NCBI GenBank assembly: GCA_905235625.1
Contig: CAJOLX010000004.1
Coordinates: 1-62,348 of the forward strand
Reading direction: 5' to 3'
DNA from: an uncultured Clostridia bacterium
GTDB lineage: Bacteria; Bacillota; Clostridia; Oscillospirales; Acutalibacteraceae
DNA length: 62,348 nucleotides
The notes under the pieces are model-generated. The model had not been told where the DNA came from. It did not search any database and worked only from the letters and a program-made list of their open reading frames with translations. The translations under genes and the position numbers were made by a program. This document shows positions 1-8,678 of the stretch, in pieces; position 1 is the stretch's first letter; the number at the start of each line of letters is the position of its first letter.

Positions 1-60
1 GCAGGTCATTTCCTATTATACACTCTTCGGAGGTTCTTTTCATCGGTATAACCTTTTTTG

Positions 61-90
61 AACCACGCGACTATCGCGTGGTTTTCGTTT
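61..90 (+). terminator. Intrinsic terminator of a gene left of the window
   Basis: A 9-bp perfect stem (AACCACGCG at 61-69 and its complement at 75-83) with a 5-nt loop is followed on the plus strand by TTTTCGTTT. The T-rich tail lies only on the plus side, so it would stop a plus-strand transcript entering from outside the window. No coding end could be assigned with confidence in 1-60. Confidence 0.6.
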
Positions 91-93
91 CAC

Positions 94-131
94 AAAAAGC
101 AGAGCGTAGATTTCAAAATCCACGCTCTGCT
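94..131 (-). terminator. trp operon terminator after trpA
   Basis: An inverted repeat (AGCAGAGCGT and complement, extended past one mismatch by GATTT/AAATC) is followed on the minus strand by TTTTT at 94-98. It lies about 35 nt past the trpA stop, separated from it by the conserved repeat at 132-181. Together they form a repeat-plus-terminator unit that recurs elsewhere in the window. Confidence 0.75.
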
Positions 132-181
132 ATGTTTATCCATAACTTTTTCGTTTTGTTCTTCGCTTAATACGGAAGTCC
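132..181 (-). repeat. Short-form 3'-end repeat overlapping the trpA stop
   Basis: Read on the minus strand this stretch starts GGACTTCCGTATTAAG, continues CGAAGAACAAAACG, and then leads through an A-rich segment into a terminator hairpin. The same core occurs at 27771-27813 (minus), partly at 27825-27852 (minus), and at 45908-45954 (plus), each time right after a gene. Here its first 15 bases are the last four trpA codons (Gly-Leu-Pro-Tyr) and the TAA stop, so the repeat has become part of the coding sequence. Confidence 0.7.
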
Positions 182-949
182 AATGATAGCATCTTTCATA
201 GTACGTACAAACTCCCCTATATACGGCGGAGCATCCTTGCCGTATTTTTCAAGCAGCTTGATTATCGCGGAGCCCACTATCGCTCCGTCCGACATTGCCG
301 CCATCTTTTTTGCCTGCTCGGGGTTTGATATGCCGAAGCCTATGGCGCAGGGCGCGTCGCTGTTTTCTCTGATGAGCCTTACGGTGTCGGTAAGGTCGCA
401 GGTTATCTCGCTCCTCGTGCCGGTAACGCCGAGGCTCGAAACGACGTAAATAAATCCTTCCGCCTCTTTCGCTATCATGGCTATTCTGTTGTCGGAGGTG
501 GGAGCTATGAGAGAAATGAGGCTTATGCCGTATTTTTTGCAAATCGGCGCAAACTCATCTTTTTCTTCATAAGGAATATCGGGCAGAATAAGCCCGTTTA
601 TGCCGACGTCGGCGCATCTTGAAATGAAACGCTCGGAGCCGTATGAAAACACAACGTTGGCGTAGGTCATAAACAGCAGAGGAATTTTCACCTCGCGGCG
701 GATTTCCGTAACAAGGTCAAAAACCTTGTCGGTCGTAACTCCGCCCTTGAGCGCTCTTAAATTTGCGCCCTGAATTATCGGGCCCTCGGCTGTCGGGTCG
801 GAAAAAGGTATTCCGAGCTCGATTACGTCCGCTCCGTTTTCGGCGGCGGCTTTAACAGCCTCTTTGGTAGTTTCGAGGTCGGGGTCTCCGCAGGTAATAA
901 AAGCTACGAAAGCTTTGCCGTTTTTGAAAGCTTCGCTTATTTTATTCAT
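167..949 (-). CDS. trpA: Tryptophan synthase alpha chain
   Basis: Cleaves indole-3-glycerol phosphate to indole and glyceraldehyde-3-phosphate and channels the indole to the beta subunit. It is a 260-residue TIM barrel. Family marks are visible: the catalytic Glu in [11 protein letters not shown] (about residues 42-52), the following Asp region with a GPxIQ segment, and the C-terminal phosphate-binding GFGIS and GAIVGSA stretches. It is the last gene of the trp operon and its start overlaps the trpB stop by 8 bp, suggesting coupled translation. The extreme C-terminus (GLPY and stop) is encoded by a dispersed repeat, which is unusual; the fold itself looks intact. Confidence 0.96.
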   Translation of the reverse strand: MNKISEAFKNGKAFVAFITCGDPDLETTKEAVKAAAENGADVIELGIPFSDPTAEGPIIQGANLRALKGGVTTDKVFDLVTEIRREVKIPLLFMTYANVVFSYGSERFISRCADVGINGLILPDIPYEEKDEFAPICKKYGISLISLIAPTSDNRIAMIAKEAEGFIYVVSSLGVTGTRSEITCDLTDTVRLIRENSDAPCAIGFGISNPEQAKKMAAMSDGAIVGSAIIKLLEKYGKDAPPYIGEFVRTMKDAIIGLPY

Positions 950-2132
950 TTATATCCTCCCCTCTGTAGCGGGCAATGGCGGCGCAGTCTTTGTCGCCTC
1001 TGCCGGAAACGGTGACGACCATTATCTTGTCTTTCTCCATTTCGGGCGCCGCTTTCATGGCGTAAGCGACAGCGTGAGCCGATTCAATGGCGGGAATTAT
1101 GCCCTCGGTTTTTGCGAGATATTCAAAAGCGCAAACCGCTTCTTCGTCGGTTATCGGCACGTATTTTGCTCTGCCTATGTCGTGAAGATGAGCGTGCTCG
1201 GGCCCTACGCCCGGGTAATCAAGGCCTGCTGATATTGAATAAACGGGCGCTATCTGGCCGTATTCGTCCTGGCAGAAATAGGATTTCATGCCGTGGAAAA
1301 TGCCGAGCTTGCCCGTATTTACGGTGGCGGCGGTTTCAAAGGTGTCTATTCCCCTGCCTGCCGCTTCGCAGCCTATGAGAGCAACGCTCTCGTCGCCTAT
1401 GAAATGGTAAAAGCTGCCTATCGCGTTTGAGCCGCCTCCAACGCACGCCACAACGGCGTCCGGCAGCCTGCCCTCTTTTTGGAGCATCTGCTCTTTGATT
1501 TCTTTAGAAATAACGGACTGGAAATCGCGCACTATCGTGGGGAAAGGATGAGGGCCCATAACGGAGCCGAGGCAATAGTGAGTGTCGTCTATTCTCTTGG
1601 TCCACTCGCGCATGGCTTCCGAAACGGCGTCCTTGAGGGTGGCGGTGCCGGTGGTTACGGGAATCACCTCCGAGCCGAGAAGGCGCATGCGGTAAACGTT
1701 CAGAGCCTGCCTCTTGGTGTCTTCCTCACCCATAAAAACGACGCATTCCATGCCCATGAGAGCCGCCGCGGTGGCGGTCGCAACGCCGTGTTGACCCGCT
1801 CCCGTTTCGGCAATGAGCCTCGTTTTGCCCATCTTTTTTGCAAGCAGAGCCTGACCGAGCACGTTGTTTATTTTGTGGGCGCCCGTGTGATTTAAATCCT
1901 CACGCTTTAAATAGATTTTAGCGCCGCCGAGGTCTTTTGTCATTTTTTCGGCATAATAGAGCCTTGAGGGTCTGCCGGCATATTCGTTAAAAAGCTCGGT
2001 GAGTTCCTTGTTAAATTCGGGGTCGGCTTTGTAAAAATTATACGCCTCTTCCAATTCGTTAACGGCGTTCATCAGCGTTTCGGGAATGTACTGACCGCCG
2101 TGTATGCCAAAGCGTCCGTTGGGATTAGTCAT
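942..2132 (-). CDS. trpB: Tryptophan synthase beta chain
   Basis: PLP enzyme joining indole and serine to give tryptophan; partner of TrpA. The 396-residue length is normal. It contains the PLP-lysine segment HTGAHKINN (about residues 82-90), the ETGAGQHG indole-site stretch near 109, and the Gly-rich phosphate loop GGGSNA near 232. The N-terminus starts with [11 protein letters not shown], as in the classic TrpB1 type. It overlaps trpF upstream by 4 bp and trpA downstream by 8 bp. Confidence 0.97.
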   Translation of the reverse strand: MTNPNGRFGIHGGQYIPETLMNAVNELEEAYNFYKADPEFNKELTELFNEYAGRPSRLYYAEKMTKDLGGAKIYLKREDLNHTGAHKINNVLGQALLAKKMGKTRLIAETGAGQHGVATATAAALMGMECVVFMGEEDTKRQALNVYRMRLLGSEVIPVTTGTATLKDAVSEAMREWTKRIDDTHYCLGSVMGPHPFPTIVRDFQSVISKEIKEQMLQKEGRLPDAVVACVGGGSNAIGSFYHFIGDESVALIGCEAAGRGIDTFETAATVNTGKLGIFHGMKSYFCQDEYGQIAPVYSISAGLDYPGVGPEHAHLHDIGRAKYVPITDEEAVCAFEYLAKTEGIIPAIESAHAVAYAMKAAPEMEKDKIMVVTVSGRGDKDCAAIARYRGEDINE

Positions 2133-2737
2133 GTGTCATCTGCCTTTCTGACCGCTTTCATAAACGCAGCCATTTTTTCTTTATCCTTTGAGCCGCCGGT
2201 TTCAATGCCTGAGCTCACGTCAAGCGCGTAAGGGCGCAGAGTGATTATCACCGTCTCCGCGTTTTCGGGGCTTAATCCGCCCGCGAGGAAAAACGGCCTT
2301 TCAATGCCCTTGAGAAGCGAAAAATCAAGCTGTTCGCCCGAGCCTCTGCCCGAGTCGAGAAGCACGTAATCGGCGGAGCAGGCGTTTGCCCGCTTTATAT
2401 CGTCAGCGCTTTTTATTATGAACGCTTTAATTATCGGCTTTTCGCTAAAAGCGCGCAGCTTTTCAATATATATTTCGTCCTCATCGCCGTGAAGCTGAGC
2501 AATATCTATTATTCCGCCGTTCAGCATATCGGCGACCCTGTCCGCGCTTTCGTTAACGAAAACTCCTACGGCGCTTATCCTGCCGTCAAGCGCTTCTTTA
2601 AGGCGTTTCGCTTTCTCGGGGCTCACGTATCTTTTGCTTGCCGGAGCAAAAACGAAACCCGCGTAATCGGGCAAAAACTCGTTTGCGTAAGCAACGTCAT
2701 TTTCGCTTTTAAGCCCGCAAAATTTGACCTTTGTCAT
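2129..2737 (-). CDS. trpF: Phosphoribosylanthranilate isomerase
   Basis: Amadori rearrangement of N-(5'-phosphoribosyl)anthranilate to CdRP, step 3 of the tryptophan branch. It is a 202-residue TIM barrel starting with [14 protein letters not shown], where KxCGL carries the catalytic Cys. The [14 protein letters not shown] stretch supplies the catalytic Asp, and [10 protein letters not shown] and DVSSGIE form the C-terminal phosphate site. The gene overlaps trpC and trpB by 4 bp on each side. It is a separate isomerase, not fused to TrpC as in enterobacteria. Confidence 0.95.
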   Translation of the reverse strand: MTKVKFCGLKSENDVAYANEFLPDYAGFVFAPASKRYVSPEKAKRLKEALDGRISAVGVFVNESADRVADMLNGGIIDIAQLHGDEDEIYIEKLRAFSEKPIIKAFIIKSADDIKRANACSADYVLLDSGRGSGEQLDFSLLKGIERPFFLAGGLSPENAETVIITLRPYALDVSSGIETGGSKDKEKMAAFMKAVRKADDT

Positions 2738-3516
2738 ATCTCTCCCCTGAGCTCTCTGAGCTTTGCCGCCTTGTCGGGCGCTCTCATCAGCGTTTCGCCC
2801 ACGAGCACCGCGTCGGCGCCCGCGTCTTTAAGCGCTTTCACATCTTCGGCGCTTTTAACTCCGCTTTCCGAAACGAAAATCACGCCGTCCGGCACGTATT
2901 TAATGAGATTGCCGCTGTTTGACGGGTCAACCGAAAAATCCTTTAAATTCCTGTTGTTAACGCCGATAATTCTCGCTCCCGCCTCGGCGGCATCGCTTAT
3001 TTCGCCGGCGTCGTGCGTTTCAACGAGAGCCGAAAGCCCGAGATAATCGCAAATGCCGATATATTCCTTTATCTGCTCTTTGCCGAGTATTGAGCAAATG
3101 AGCAGCACAGCGCCCGCCCCGAGCAGCTTCGCCTCGTAAATCATATATTCATTAACCGTGAAATCCTTGCGAAGGCAGGGAACGGAAACGCTCGACGATA
3201 TTTCTTCAAGGTGCTTGTCGCTGCCGAGGAACCACTTGGGCTCGGTCAGCACGGAAATGCAGTCCGCTCCCGCTTTTTCATATTCCAAAGCGGTTTCAAG
3301 GTAAGGATAATCGGGAGAAATGAGCCCTTTTGAGGGCGACGCTTTTTTGCACTCGCATATAAACGACATTCCGGGCTTTGCAAGCGCCTTTTCAAACGCG
3401 AAATCGCCCTTCGGCAAATCCTCGGCAAGCGAACGAACGAGAGAAAGAGGCCTTGCCTTTTCGTTTTCGAGCGTTCTCTCGCGGGCGTGCCGGGCAAGAG
3501 TATCAAGTATCGTCAT
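2734..3516 (-). CDS. trpC: Indole-3-glycerol phosphate synthase
   Basis: Ring closure and decarboxylation of CdRP to indole-3-glycerol phosphate. The protein has 260 residues with the expected IGPS features: FICECKKASPSKG (catalytic Glu/Lys, about 53-65), LRKDFTVNEYMI (catalytic Lys/Asp region, near 115), GVNNRNLKDF, and VSESGVKS plus VLVGETLM at the C-terminal phosphate site. There is a 1-bp gap from trpD and a 4-bp overlap with trpF. Confidence 0.96.
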   Translation of the reverse strand: MTILDTLARHARERTLENEKARPLSLVRSLAEDLPKGDFAFEKALAKPGMSFICECKKASPSKGLISPDYPYLETALEYEKAGADCISVLTEPKWFLGSDKHLEEISSSVSVPCLRKDFTVNEYMIYEAKLLGAGAVLLICSILGKEQIKEYIGICDYLGLSALVETHDAGEISDAAEAGARIIGVNNRNLKDFSVDPSNSGNLIKYVPDGVIFVSESGVKSAEDVKALKDAGADAVLVGETLMRAPDKAAKLRELRGEI

Positions 3517-3517
3517 C

Positions 3518-4543
3518 TCAGTTCTCCGGACGGTTGCTCACTTCAATCATCTTTTCGAGCGTTGCGTAAGCCTTGCCCGAATCGATAAGCTCGGCGGCAA
3601 GGTCAACGCCGTCTTTAAAGCTGCCCGCCTTGCCTGCGATGTAGAGCGACGCGCCCGCGTTCATCAGCACGGCGTTTCTCTTCGCTCCCGCGGCGCCCTT
3701 GAGAATATCAATCGTAATCTGAGCGTTCTCTTCGGGTGAGCCGCCCTTAAGCTCGTCTTTCGAGCATCTTTCAAAGCCGAAATCTTCGGGAGTTACCACG
3801 TAATCCTTAAACCAGCCGTCCTTTATTTCGCAAACGGAGGTGGGCGAGCTCATGGATATTTCGTCAAGCTTGTCCTGCCCGTAAACGACCATGCCTCTCT
3901 TAACGCCGAGGCTTATAAGCACCTTCGCGAGCGGGTCGATTAGATATTCGTCATAAACGCCGAGCAGCTGCATGGACGGAGAGCCGGGGTTTGTGAGAGG
4001 CCCGAGAATGTTGAAAACGGTGCGGAAGCCGAGCTCCTTGCGGATGGCTCCTACGTATTTCATTGAGGTGTGATATTTCTGAGCGAAGAAGAAGCACATG
4101 CCCGCTTCGTCAAGAAGCTCGCGGCATCTCTCCGGGCTCTGCTGAATGTTAACTCCGAGAGCCTCAAGGCAGTCCGCGGTGCCGCTGAGCGAAGAAGCCG
4201 CGCGGTTGCCGTGCTTTGCTACCTTAACTCCGCCCGACGCCGCGACTATGCCGGACGTGGTGGAAATATTGAACGAACCGGCGTTGTCGCCGCCCGTGCC
4301 GACTATTTCAAACAGCTCGTAATCGCTCTCAAATTTAAGAGCGTGGTCTCTCATTGCGGTGGCGCAGCCCGATATTTCGGCGGTGGTTTCGGAGCCTGCG
4401 CTCTTTGTGGAAAGCGCCGAAAGAAAAGCGGCGTTTTGAGTGGGAGAGGTTTCGCCGCTCATAATTTCGTTCATCACGGCATAAGCCTCGTCATAAGTTA
4501 AATCCTGCTTGTTGACTATTTTTACTATTGCTTCCTTAATCAT
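3518..4543 (-). CDS. trpD: Anthranilate phosphoribosyltransferase
   Basis: Transfers phosphoribose from PRPP to anthranilate. The 341-residue length is typical. Recognisable motifs are [15 protein letters not shown] (PRPP-binding Gly-rich loop, about 81-95), [15 protein letters not shown], and GPLTNPGSP near residue 177. It lies 13 bp after trpG and is not fused to the glutaminase. Confidence 0.96.
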   Translation of the reverse strand: MIKEAIVKIVNKQDLTYDEAYAVMNEIMSGETSPTQNAAFLSALSTKSAGSETTAEISGCATAMRDHALKFESDYELFEIVGTGGDNAGSFNISTTSGIVAASGGVKVAKHGNRAASSLSGTADCLEALGVNIQQSPERCRELLDEAGMCFFFAQKYHTSMKYVGAIRKELGFRTVFNILGPLTNPGSPSMQLLGVYDEYLIDPLAKVLISLGVKRGMVVYGQDKLDEISMSSPTSVCEIKDGWFKDYVVTPEDFGFERCSKDELKGGSPEENAQITIDILKGAAGAKRNAVLMNAGASLYIAGKAGSFKDGVDLAAELIDSGKAYATLEKMIEVSNRPEN

Positions 4544-4556
4544 AATTTTTTTCTCC

Positions 4557-5135
4557 TTATTTATTGAAGTCGCGCGTTAAAAAGTTTTCAAGCATTTTTT
4601 TGCCGCACGGTGTGAGTATTGATTCGGGGTGAAACTGCACGCCGTAAACGGGCAATTTCTTGTGCATGACCGCCATTATTTCGCCGTCATCCGTAACCGC
4701 CGCGCTCTCGAGGCAGTCGGGCAAAGTGGCGGCGTTTACCGCAAGAGAATGATACCTCGCAACGTCGGTGTATTCGGGGCATCCCTCAAAAAGCGGGCAG
4801 GCGTTATTGAGCTTCACTCTTGACTGCTTGCCGTGCATAAGCCTTTTTGCGTAAGTGATTTCGGCGCCGAACGCCGCGCAAATCGCCTGATGACCGAGGC
4901 ACACACCGAGCACGGGCACGCTGTTGCCGAGCGATGCGGCTGCTTCGATTATTATGCCCGCGTCTTCGGGTCTGCCGGGGCCGGGAGAAATAATCACTCT
5001 TTCGGGTGAAAGAGCTTTTATCTCTTCAACGGTCAATTCGTCGTTTCTTATGACCTTAATATCCGGATTCATTTCGCCGACGAGCTGATATAAATTATAC
5101 GAAAAACTGTCGTAATTATCAATAAGTAATATCAT
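4557..5135 (-). CDS. trpG: Anthranilate synthase glutamine amidotransferase subunit
   Basis: Class I glutaminase that supplies ammonia to TrpE. The protein has 192 residues. The N-terminus [14 protein letters not shown] is diagnostic for TrpG/PabA. The nucleophile Cys is in [11 protein letters not shown] (near 79), and the catalytic His/Glu are in [10 protein letters not shown] (near 170). It overlaps trpE by 4 bp. In some clostridia TrpG also serves PabB; no pab genes are seen here. Confidence 0.95.
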   Translation of the reverse strand: MILLIDNYDSFSYNLYQLVGEMNPDIKVIRNDELTVEEIKALSPERVIISPGPGRPEDAGIIIEAAASLGNSVPVLGVCLGHQAICAAFGAEITYAKRLMHGKQSRVKLNNACPLFEGCPEYTDVARYHSLAVNAATLPDCLESAAVTDDGEIMAVMHKKLPVYGVQFHPESILTPCGKKMLENFLTRDFNK

Positions 5136-6595
5136 AAATCCTCCTGCGCGAGCTCAAGCGCCCTGAGGGAAGCCTTGGCTTTATTGAGGCATTCCTTATA
5201 TTCGTTTTCCGGCACGGAATCGGCAACTATGCCCGCTCCGCTTCTTACGAACACCTTGCCGTTTTTCTTGTAAGCTATGCGTATGGCTATGCACGTGTCC
5301 ATATTACCGGTAAAATCAATGTAGCCTATCGCGCCGCCGTAAATTCCGCGCTTGTTGTCTTCAAGCTCGCCTATCAGCTTGCAAGCCATAATTTTCGGCG
5401 CTCCGGAAAGAGTGCCTGCGGGAAGCACCGCCTCAACGGCGTCAAGCGCGTCTTTATCCTCTCTTATCTCCCCTCTTACGGTGGAGCCGATGTGCATAAC
5501 GTGAGAAAATCTCTCAATGCAGCGCAGCTTCTCGACCTTTACGGTGCCGAATTTGCTTATCTTGCCCAAATCGTTTCTGCCGAGGTCCACGAGCATATTG
5601 TGCTCGGCAAGCTCCTTTTCGTCGGCGAGCAGCTCCTTCTCGAGCCGCTCATCCTCCTGCGGAGTTTTGCCTCTCGGCCTTGTGCCGGCGAGCGGAAACG
5701 TGTGGAGCACTCCGTTTTCGAGCTTAACGAGAGTTTCGGGCGAAGCGCCGGCTACCTCAACGTCAGTGCCCGAAAAATAAAACATATAGGGCGAAGGATT
5801 TATCGTTCTGAGCATTCTGTAGGTGTTGAAAAGGCTGCCCTCAAAGGGGGCGCTCAAACGGTTTGAAAGCACTATCTGGAATATATCGCCCTCTCGGATG
5901 TGCGTTTTTGCCTTCTCCACCATTTCGCAATATTCTTTTTCGCTGAAAAGAGGCGTGACCTCGCCGAGCAGCTTTCCGCCGGGCTCGTTAAGCTTTTCTC
6001 CGTGCCTGAGCAGATAAGCGAGCTTTTCGAGCTCCCCGACCGCTTTTTTGTATTCGCTCTCTGGGTCGTCGGTTTTCATATTGACAATGAGCACGATTTT
6101 TTGCTTGAGATTGTCAAAAACTATGACCTTGTCAAAAAGCATTAAGTCAACGTCTTTAAAGCTCTCGGAATCCCGAACGCTGCATTTGACCGTAGGCTCG
6201 CTGTAGGTGAGATAATCATAGGAAAAATAGCCTACGAGGCCTCCCGTAAACGAAGGCAGGTAATCAAAGCGCGGGCTCTTGCGGCGGGAAAGTATCTCCC
6301 TTAATTGCTTCGAGGGATTGTCGGTTTTGAACGTTTCGCCGCCGATTTTCATTTCGCCGTCAATGCAGGTTATCTCAAGCTTCGGGTCAAAACCCAGAAA
6401 CGTGTATCTGCCCCAGGTTTCGTTTGCCTGCGCCGACTCAAGCATATAGCAATGGTCCGACACGTTTTTAAGGATTTTCATAACCTCAATCGGGGTAGTG
6501 AAATCCGAAAGAATTTCGCAGCTCACCGGGAGAACGTCGTACTCCCCCGTTTCCGCGATTTTCAGCGCCTGTTCAAGCTCGGGTAAAACTTTCAT
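5132..6595 (-). CDS. trpE: Anthranilate synthase component I
   Basis: Converts chorismate and ammonia (from TrpG) to anthranilate, the committed step, normally feedback-inhibited by tryptophan. The protein has 487 residues with a Trp-binding-type N-terminal domain (LLESAQ near residue 50) and the chorismate-binding domain with FQIVLSNRL, GASPETLV, TFPLAGTRPRG, HIGSTVRG and TLSGAPKIMA. The reading frame continues 33 codons upstream into the T-box leader. The ATG at 6595 was chosen because the protein family starts there (MKVLPELEQ) and because an upstream start would lie inside the terminator and antiterminator. Confidence 0.95.
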   Translation of the reverse strand: MKVLPELEQALKIAETGEYDVLPVSCEILSDFTTPIEVMKILKNVSDHCYMLESAQANETWGRYTFLGFDPKLEITCIDGEMKIGGETFKTDNPSKQLREILSRRKSPRFDYLPSFTGGLVGYFSYDYLTYSEPTVKCSVRDSESFKDVDLMLFDKVIVFDNLKQKIVLIVNMKTDDPESEYKKAVGELEKLAYLLRHGEKLNEPGGKLLGEVTPLFSEKEYCEMVEKAKTHIREGDIFQIVLSNRLSAPFEGSLFNTYRMLRTINPSPYMFYFSGTDVEVAGASPETLVKLENGVLHTFPLAGTRPRGKTPQEDERLEKELLADEKELAEHNMLVDLGRNDLGKISKFGTVKVEKLRCIERFSHVMHIGSTVRGEIREDKDALDAVEAVLPAGTLSGAPKIMACKLIGELEDNKRGIYGGAIGYIDFTGNMDTCIAIRIAYKKNGKVFVRSGAGIVADSVPENEYKECLNKAKASLRALELAQEDL

Positions 6596-6617
6596 CTCTG
6601 TCGCCTCTCTCTTTGCC

Positions 6618-6658
6618 GAAAACAAAAACGCCCTCGGCAGTAAAATCTGCCAAGGACG
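6618..6658 (-). terminator. T-box attenuator terminator of the trp operon
   Basis: On the minus strand a 12-bp stem (CGTCCTTGGCAG with CTGCCGAGGGCG, including G-U pairs) with a 6-nt loop precedes TTTTTGTTTTC. It ends about 20 nt before the trpE start and follows the antiterminator T-box sequence, as expected for transcription attenuation. Confidence 0.85.
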
Positions 6659-6930
6659 AATAACGCGTTGATTTAATGTTATCCGCGGTGCCACCTTGAT
6701 TCACGGAGTGACCCGTGCGCTTTGCAGGATACTATCATATCCCCGGCATCTCACGCGTGCCTGCAGCGTCGCAGAATACTCTGCGCTGCCTATCGTAAGG
6801 CACGCGCATTTGACTGCGCCCTCAGCGGTCCATTTGACAATCGTTTCTTACCCGGCTCTCAGCTTTAGCAAGGCTCTCTGTGAAGGCTTAATTGCCGTTA
6901 TCTCCGCCTCAACGGTTTGAGATTTGATTT
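6618..6930 (-). promoter_or_regulatory. T-box riboswitch leader (tRNA-Trp)
   Basis: This senses uncharged tRNA-Trp and lets transcription continue into trpE when tryptophan is scarce. The conserved T-box stretch AAGGTGGCACCGCGGAT is at 6681-6697 (minus). Upstream, the stem I hallmarks AGAGAGCC...GCTGAGAGCC are present near 6855-6880, followed by AAATGGACCGCTGAGG near 6820-6835. The codon TGG at 6830-6832, just before ACC, is the natural specifier for tryptophan. The terminator lies at 6618-6658. Family knowledge predicts antitermination; the structural assignment was made by eye. Confidence 0.9.
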
Positions 6931-6936
6931 TTGAAT

Positions 6937-6965
6937 ATTTTAACGCCTGTTTTACGCTTTGTCAA
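6937..6965 (-). promoter_or_regulatory. trp operon promoter
   Basis: On the minus strand, TTGACA (6960-6965) and TAAAAT (6937-6942) are separated by 17 bp. This near-consensus sigma-A promoter would start transcription near 6930, at the 5' end of the T-box leader. It lies directly after the mgtE stop; no clear terminator separates mgtE from it, so some read-through from mgtE is possible. Confidence 0.85.
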
Positions 6966-6995
6966 CAAATTTTTTTCGATTTGCAAATTTTGCCT

Positions 6996-8381
6996 TTAAG
7001 CTATCAGATAGCCTGCCTGAATGAAAAGGGTAGCTATGCCGAAATAGATAAGCAGCGAAACGGCGTCGACTATGGTGGTTATCATGGGGCCTGCCATAAG
7101 GGCGGGGTCAAGGTGCAAAAGCTTTGCGAGTATAGGCAGGGTGCAGCCGATTGTTTTTGCGATTATGACCGTCAGCACCATGGACAGGCAAACGACGAAG
7201 AATACGGGCGTTGCCGTTTCGGAATGGAGAACGGCGCGCATTATCCACATTCGCCCGAAGTTGACCACGGCAAGCGAAAGTCCGCAAAGCACGGCTACTC
7301 TTATTTCTTTCCACAGCACACGGAAGTAATCGCTCGTTTTGATGTTGCCCAGGGCAAGTCCGCGGATTATAAGGGTGGATACCTGGTTGCCCGAGTTTCC
7401 GCCCGTGTCCATAAGCATGGGTATGCATGCGGTGAGCCCCGCGATGAGAGCGAGCTTATCCTCAAAGTTTTCTATTATCATGCCGGTGAACGTGGCGGAA
7501 ATCATGAGTATGAGCAGCCACACTATTCTGTTTCTGTAAAGCCTTAAAACGCCGGTTTTAAGGTAATTTTCTTCGGAGGGGAGCAGCAAGGCCATCTTTT
7601 CAAAGTCCTCGGTGTTCTCTTCCTGAATAACGTCAACGATATCGTCAATGGTGATTATGCCGACAAGCCTGTTTTCATTATCGACAACGGGCACCGAAAG
7701 CAGGTCGTATTTGCGCACTATTTCGGCAACCGTTTCCTGGTCGTCAAGGGTGTTGACCGAAATGAGGCGGTCGTCGTCAAGCATTATGGATTCAAGCACC
7801 GTGCCGCTTTTTGCAACTATCAGCTTGCGCAGGGGCAAAACGCCGACGAGCTTGCGCTGATTGTCTATGCAGTAGCAGGTTTCAATGGATTCTTTATCCT
7901 GCGCGGTGCGTCTTAAATCGGTTATCGCGTCGTCAACCGTCATTTCGCAGTGAAACGCCGCCATTTCAACCGTCATTATGCTGCCTGCGGAATCCTCGGG
8001 ATAACGCAGAAACTTGTTGATTATTTCTCTCGTTTCGCGGCTTGTCTGAGCAAGCACTCTCGTCACCACGTTTGCCGGCACTTCCTCAAGAAAGTCAACC
8101 GCGTCGTCAACGAACATATCCTCAACGAGGTTGCGGATTTCAACGTTTGTTATAGAATTGATAACGGTTTCCTGAGTGTCCGGTTCAAGGTAGGAAAAAA
8201 CCTCTGCCGAGGAATTTTTAGGCAGGAGCCTGAAGATTTTCACCTGGTCTTCCGAGCCTATGTCCGAAATAAGCTGAGCAATGTCGACCGTGTTCATCTC
8301 TCTGAGAATATCCTTTATTGTGGAATATTTATTCTCGGAGAGCATATTGACAATTAAGTTTCTTAACACTTCGTTTTCCAA
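6996..8381 (-). CDS. mgtE: Magnesium transporter MgtE
   Basis: Mg2+ channel/transporter of the inner membrane. The 461-residue protein has the MgtE order: N-terminal helical domain (MNTVDIAQLI through FLEEVPANV), two CBS domains (about 140-260, with AGSIMT and VPVVDNENRLVGIITIDDIV), a connecting helix, and five membrane segments. The segment PMLMDTGGNSGNQVSTL (near residue 335) and the terminal DPALMAGPMITTIVDA are the pore signatures. The TTG at 8381 was chosen: AAAGGGG lies 10 nt upstream and the following protein (ENEVLRNLIVNMLSE) fits the family, whereas longer starts would run through a hairpin. Confidence 0.93.
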   Translation of the reverse strand: MENEVLRNLIVNMLSENKYSTIKDILREMNTVDIAQLISDIGSEDQVKIFRLLPKNSSAEVFSYLEPDTQETVINSITNVEIRNLVEDMFVDDAVDFLEEVPANVVTRVLAQTSRETREIINKFLRYPEDSAGSIMTVEMAAFHCEMTVDDAITDLRRTAQDKESIETCYCIDNQRKLVGVLPLRKLIVAKSGTVLESIMLDDDRLISVNTLDDQETVAEIVRKYDLLSVPVVDNENRLVGIITIDDIVDVIQEENTEDFEKMALLLPSEENYLKTGVLRLYRNRIVWLLILMISATFTGMIIENFEDKLALIAGLTACIPMLMDTGGNSGNQVSTLIIRGLALGNIKTSDYFRVLWKEIRVAVLCGLSLAVVNFGRMWIMRAVLHSETATPVFFVVCLSMVLTVIIAKTIGCTLPILAKLLHLDPALMAGPMITTIVDAVSLLIYFGIATLFIQAGYLIA

Positions 8382-8416
8382 AAAAATAACGCCCCTTTCG
8401 CAAAAATACGGGGCGT
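8382..8416 (-). promoter_or_regulatory. mgtE leader hairpin covering the RBS
   Basis: On the minus strand ACGCCCC (8410-8416) pairs with GGGGCGT (8389-8395), followed by TATTTTTT that runs into the TTG start codon. The 3' arm contains the GGGG of the mgtE ribosome binding site. The hairpin could therefore act as an intrinsic terminator or hide the RBS. Upstream (8420-8560) there is a GC-rich segment with further small stems. No M-box consensus is recognisable, although mgtE genes are often under M-box control. Confidence 0.55.
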
Positions 8417-8678
8417 AATAACGATATGGGCAGCGCGGCGCGACCGCCGGGCGCAAAAGCCAAACTTACCCTCGCCCTATTTGGGCAGGATAAATCAACT
8501 CGCTCGGCAACGCAATAACGCAAACCGACCGTTAACGGAAAACGGTGAAAAATTCCCAAACGGCCGCCGTATTTTCACTTTTTGATTTTCTGAAATTACA
8601 TAATCGAACGTGACTACTGTCGCCGGTCAAGAATTTTCACCACACTTTAAATTGAATTTTGTTTTATGAATCAAGCGC

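Noticed and set aside
1-60. Short open stretches at the left edge on both strands (for example an ATG at 44, minus)
   Set aside because: Too short and without a recognisable protein; only the terminator at 61-90 is supported.
6596-6694. N-terminal extension of TrpE by 33 residues
   Set aside because: It would be translated from the T-box terminator/antiterminator; the family start and an RBS are at 6595.
8382-8640. M-box riboswitch in front of mgtE
   Set aside because: The conserved M-box stretches (GGTGAGGCTCC, CTGCTGCCC and so on) are not found in order; kept only as an unclassified leader.
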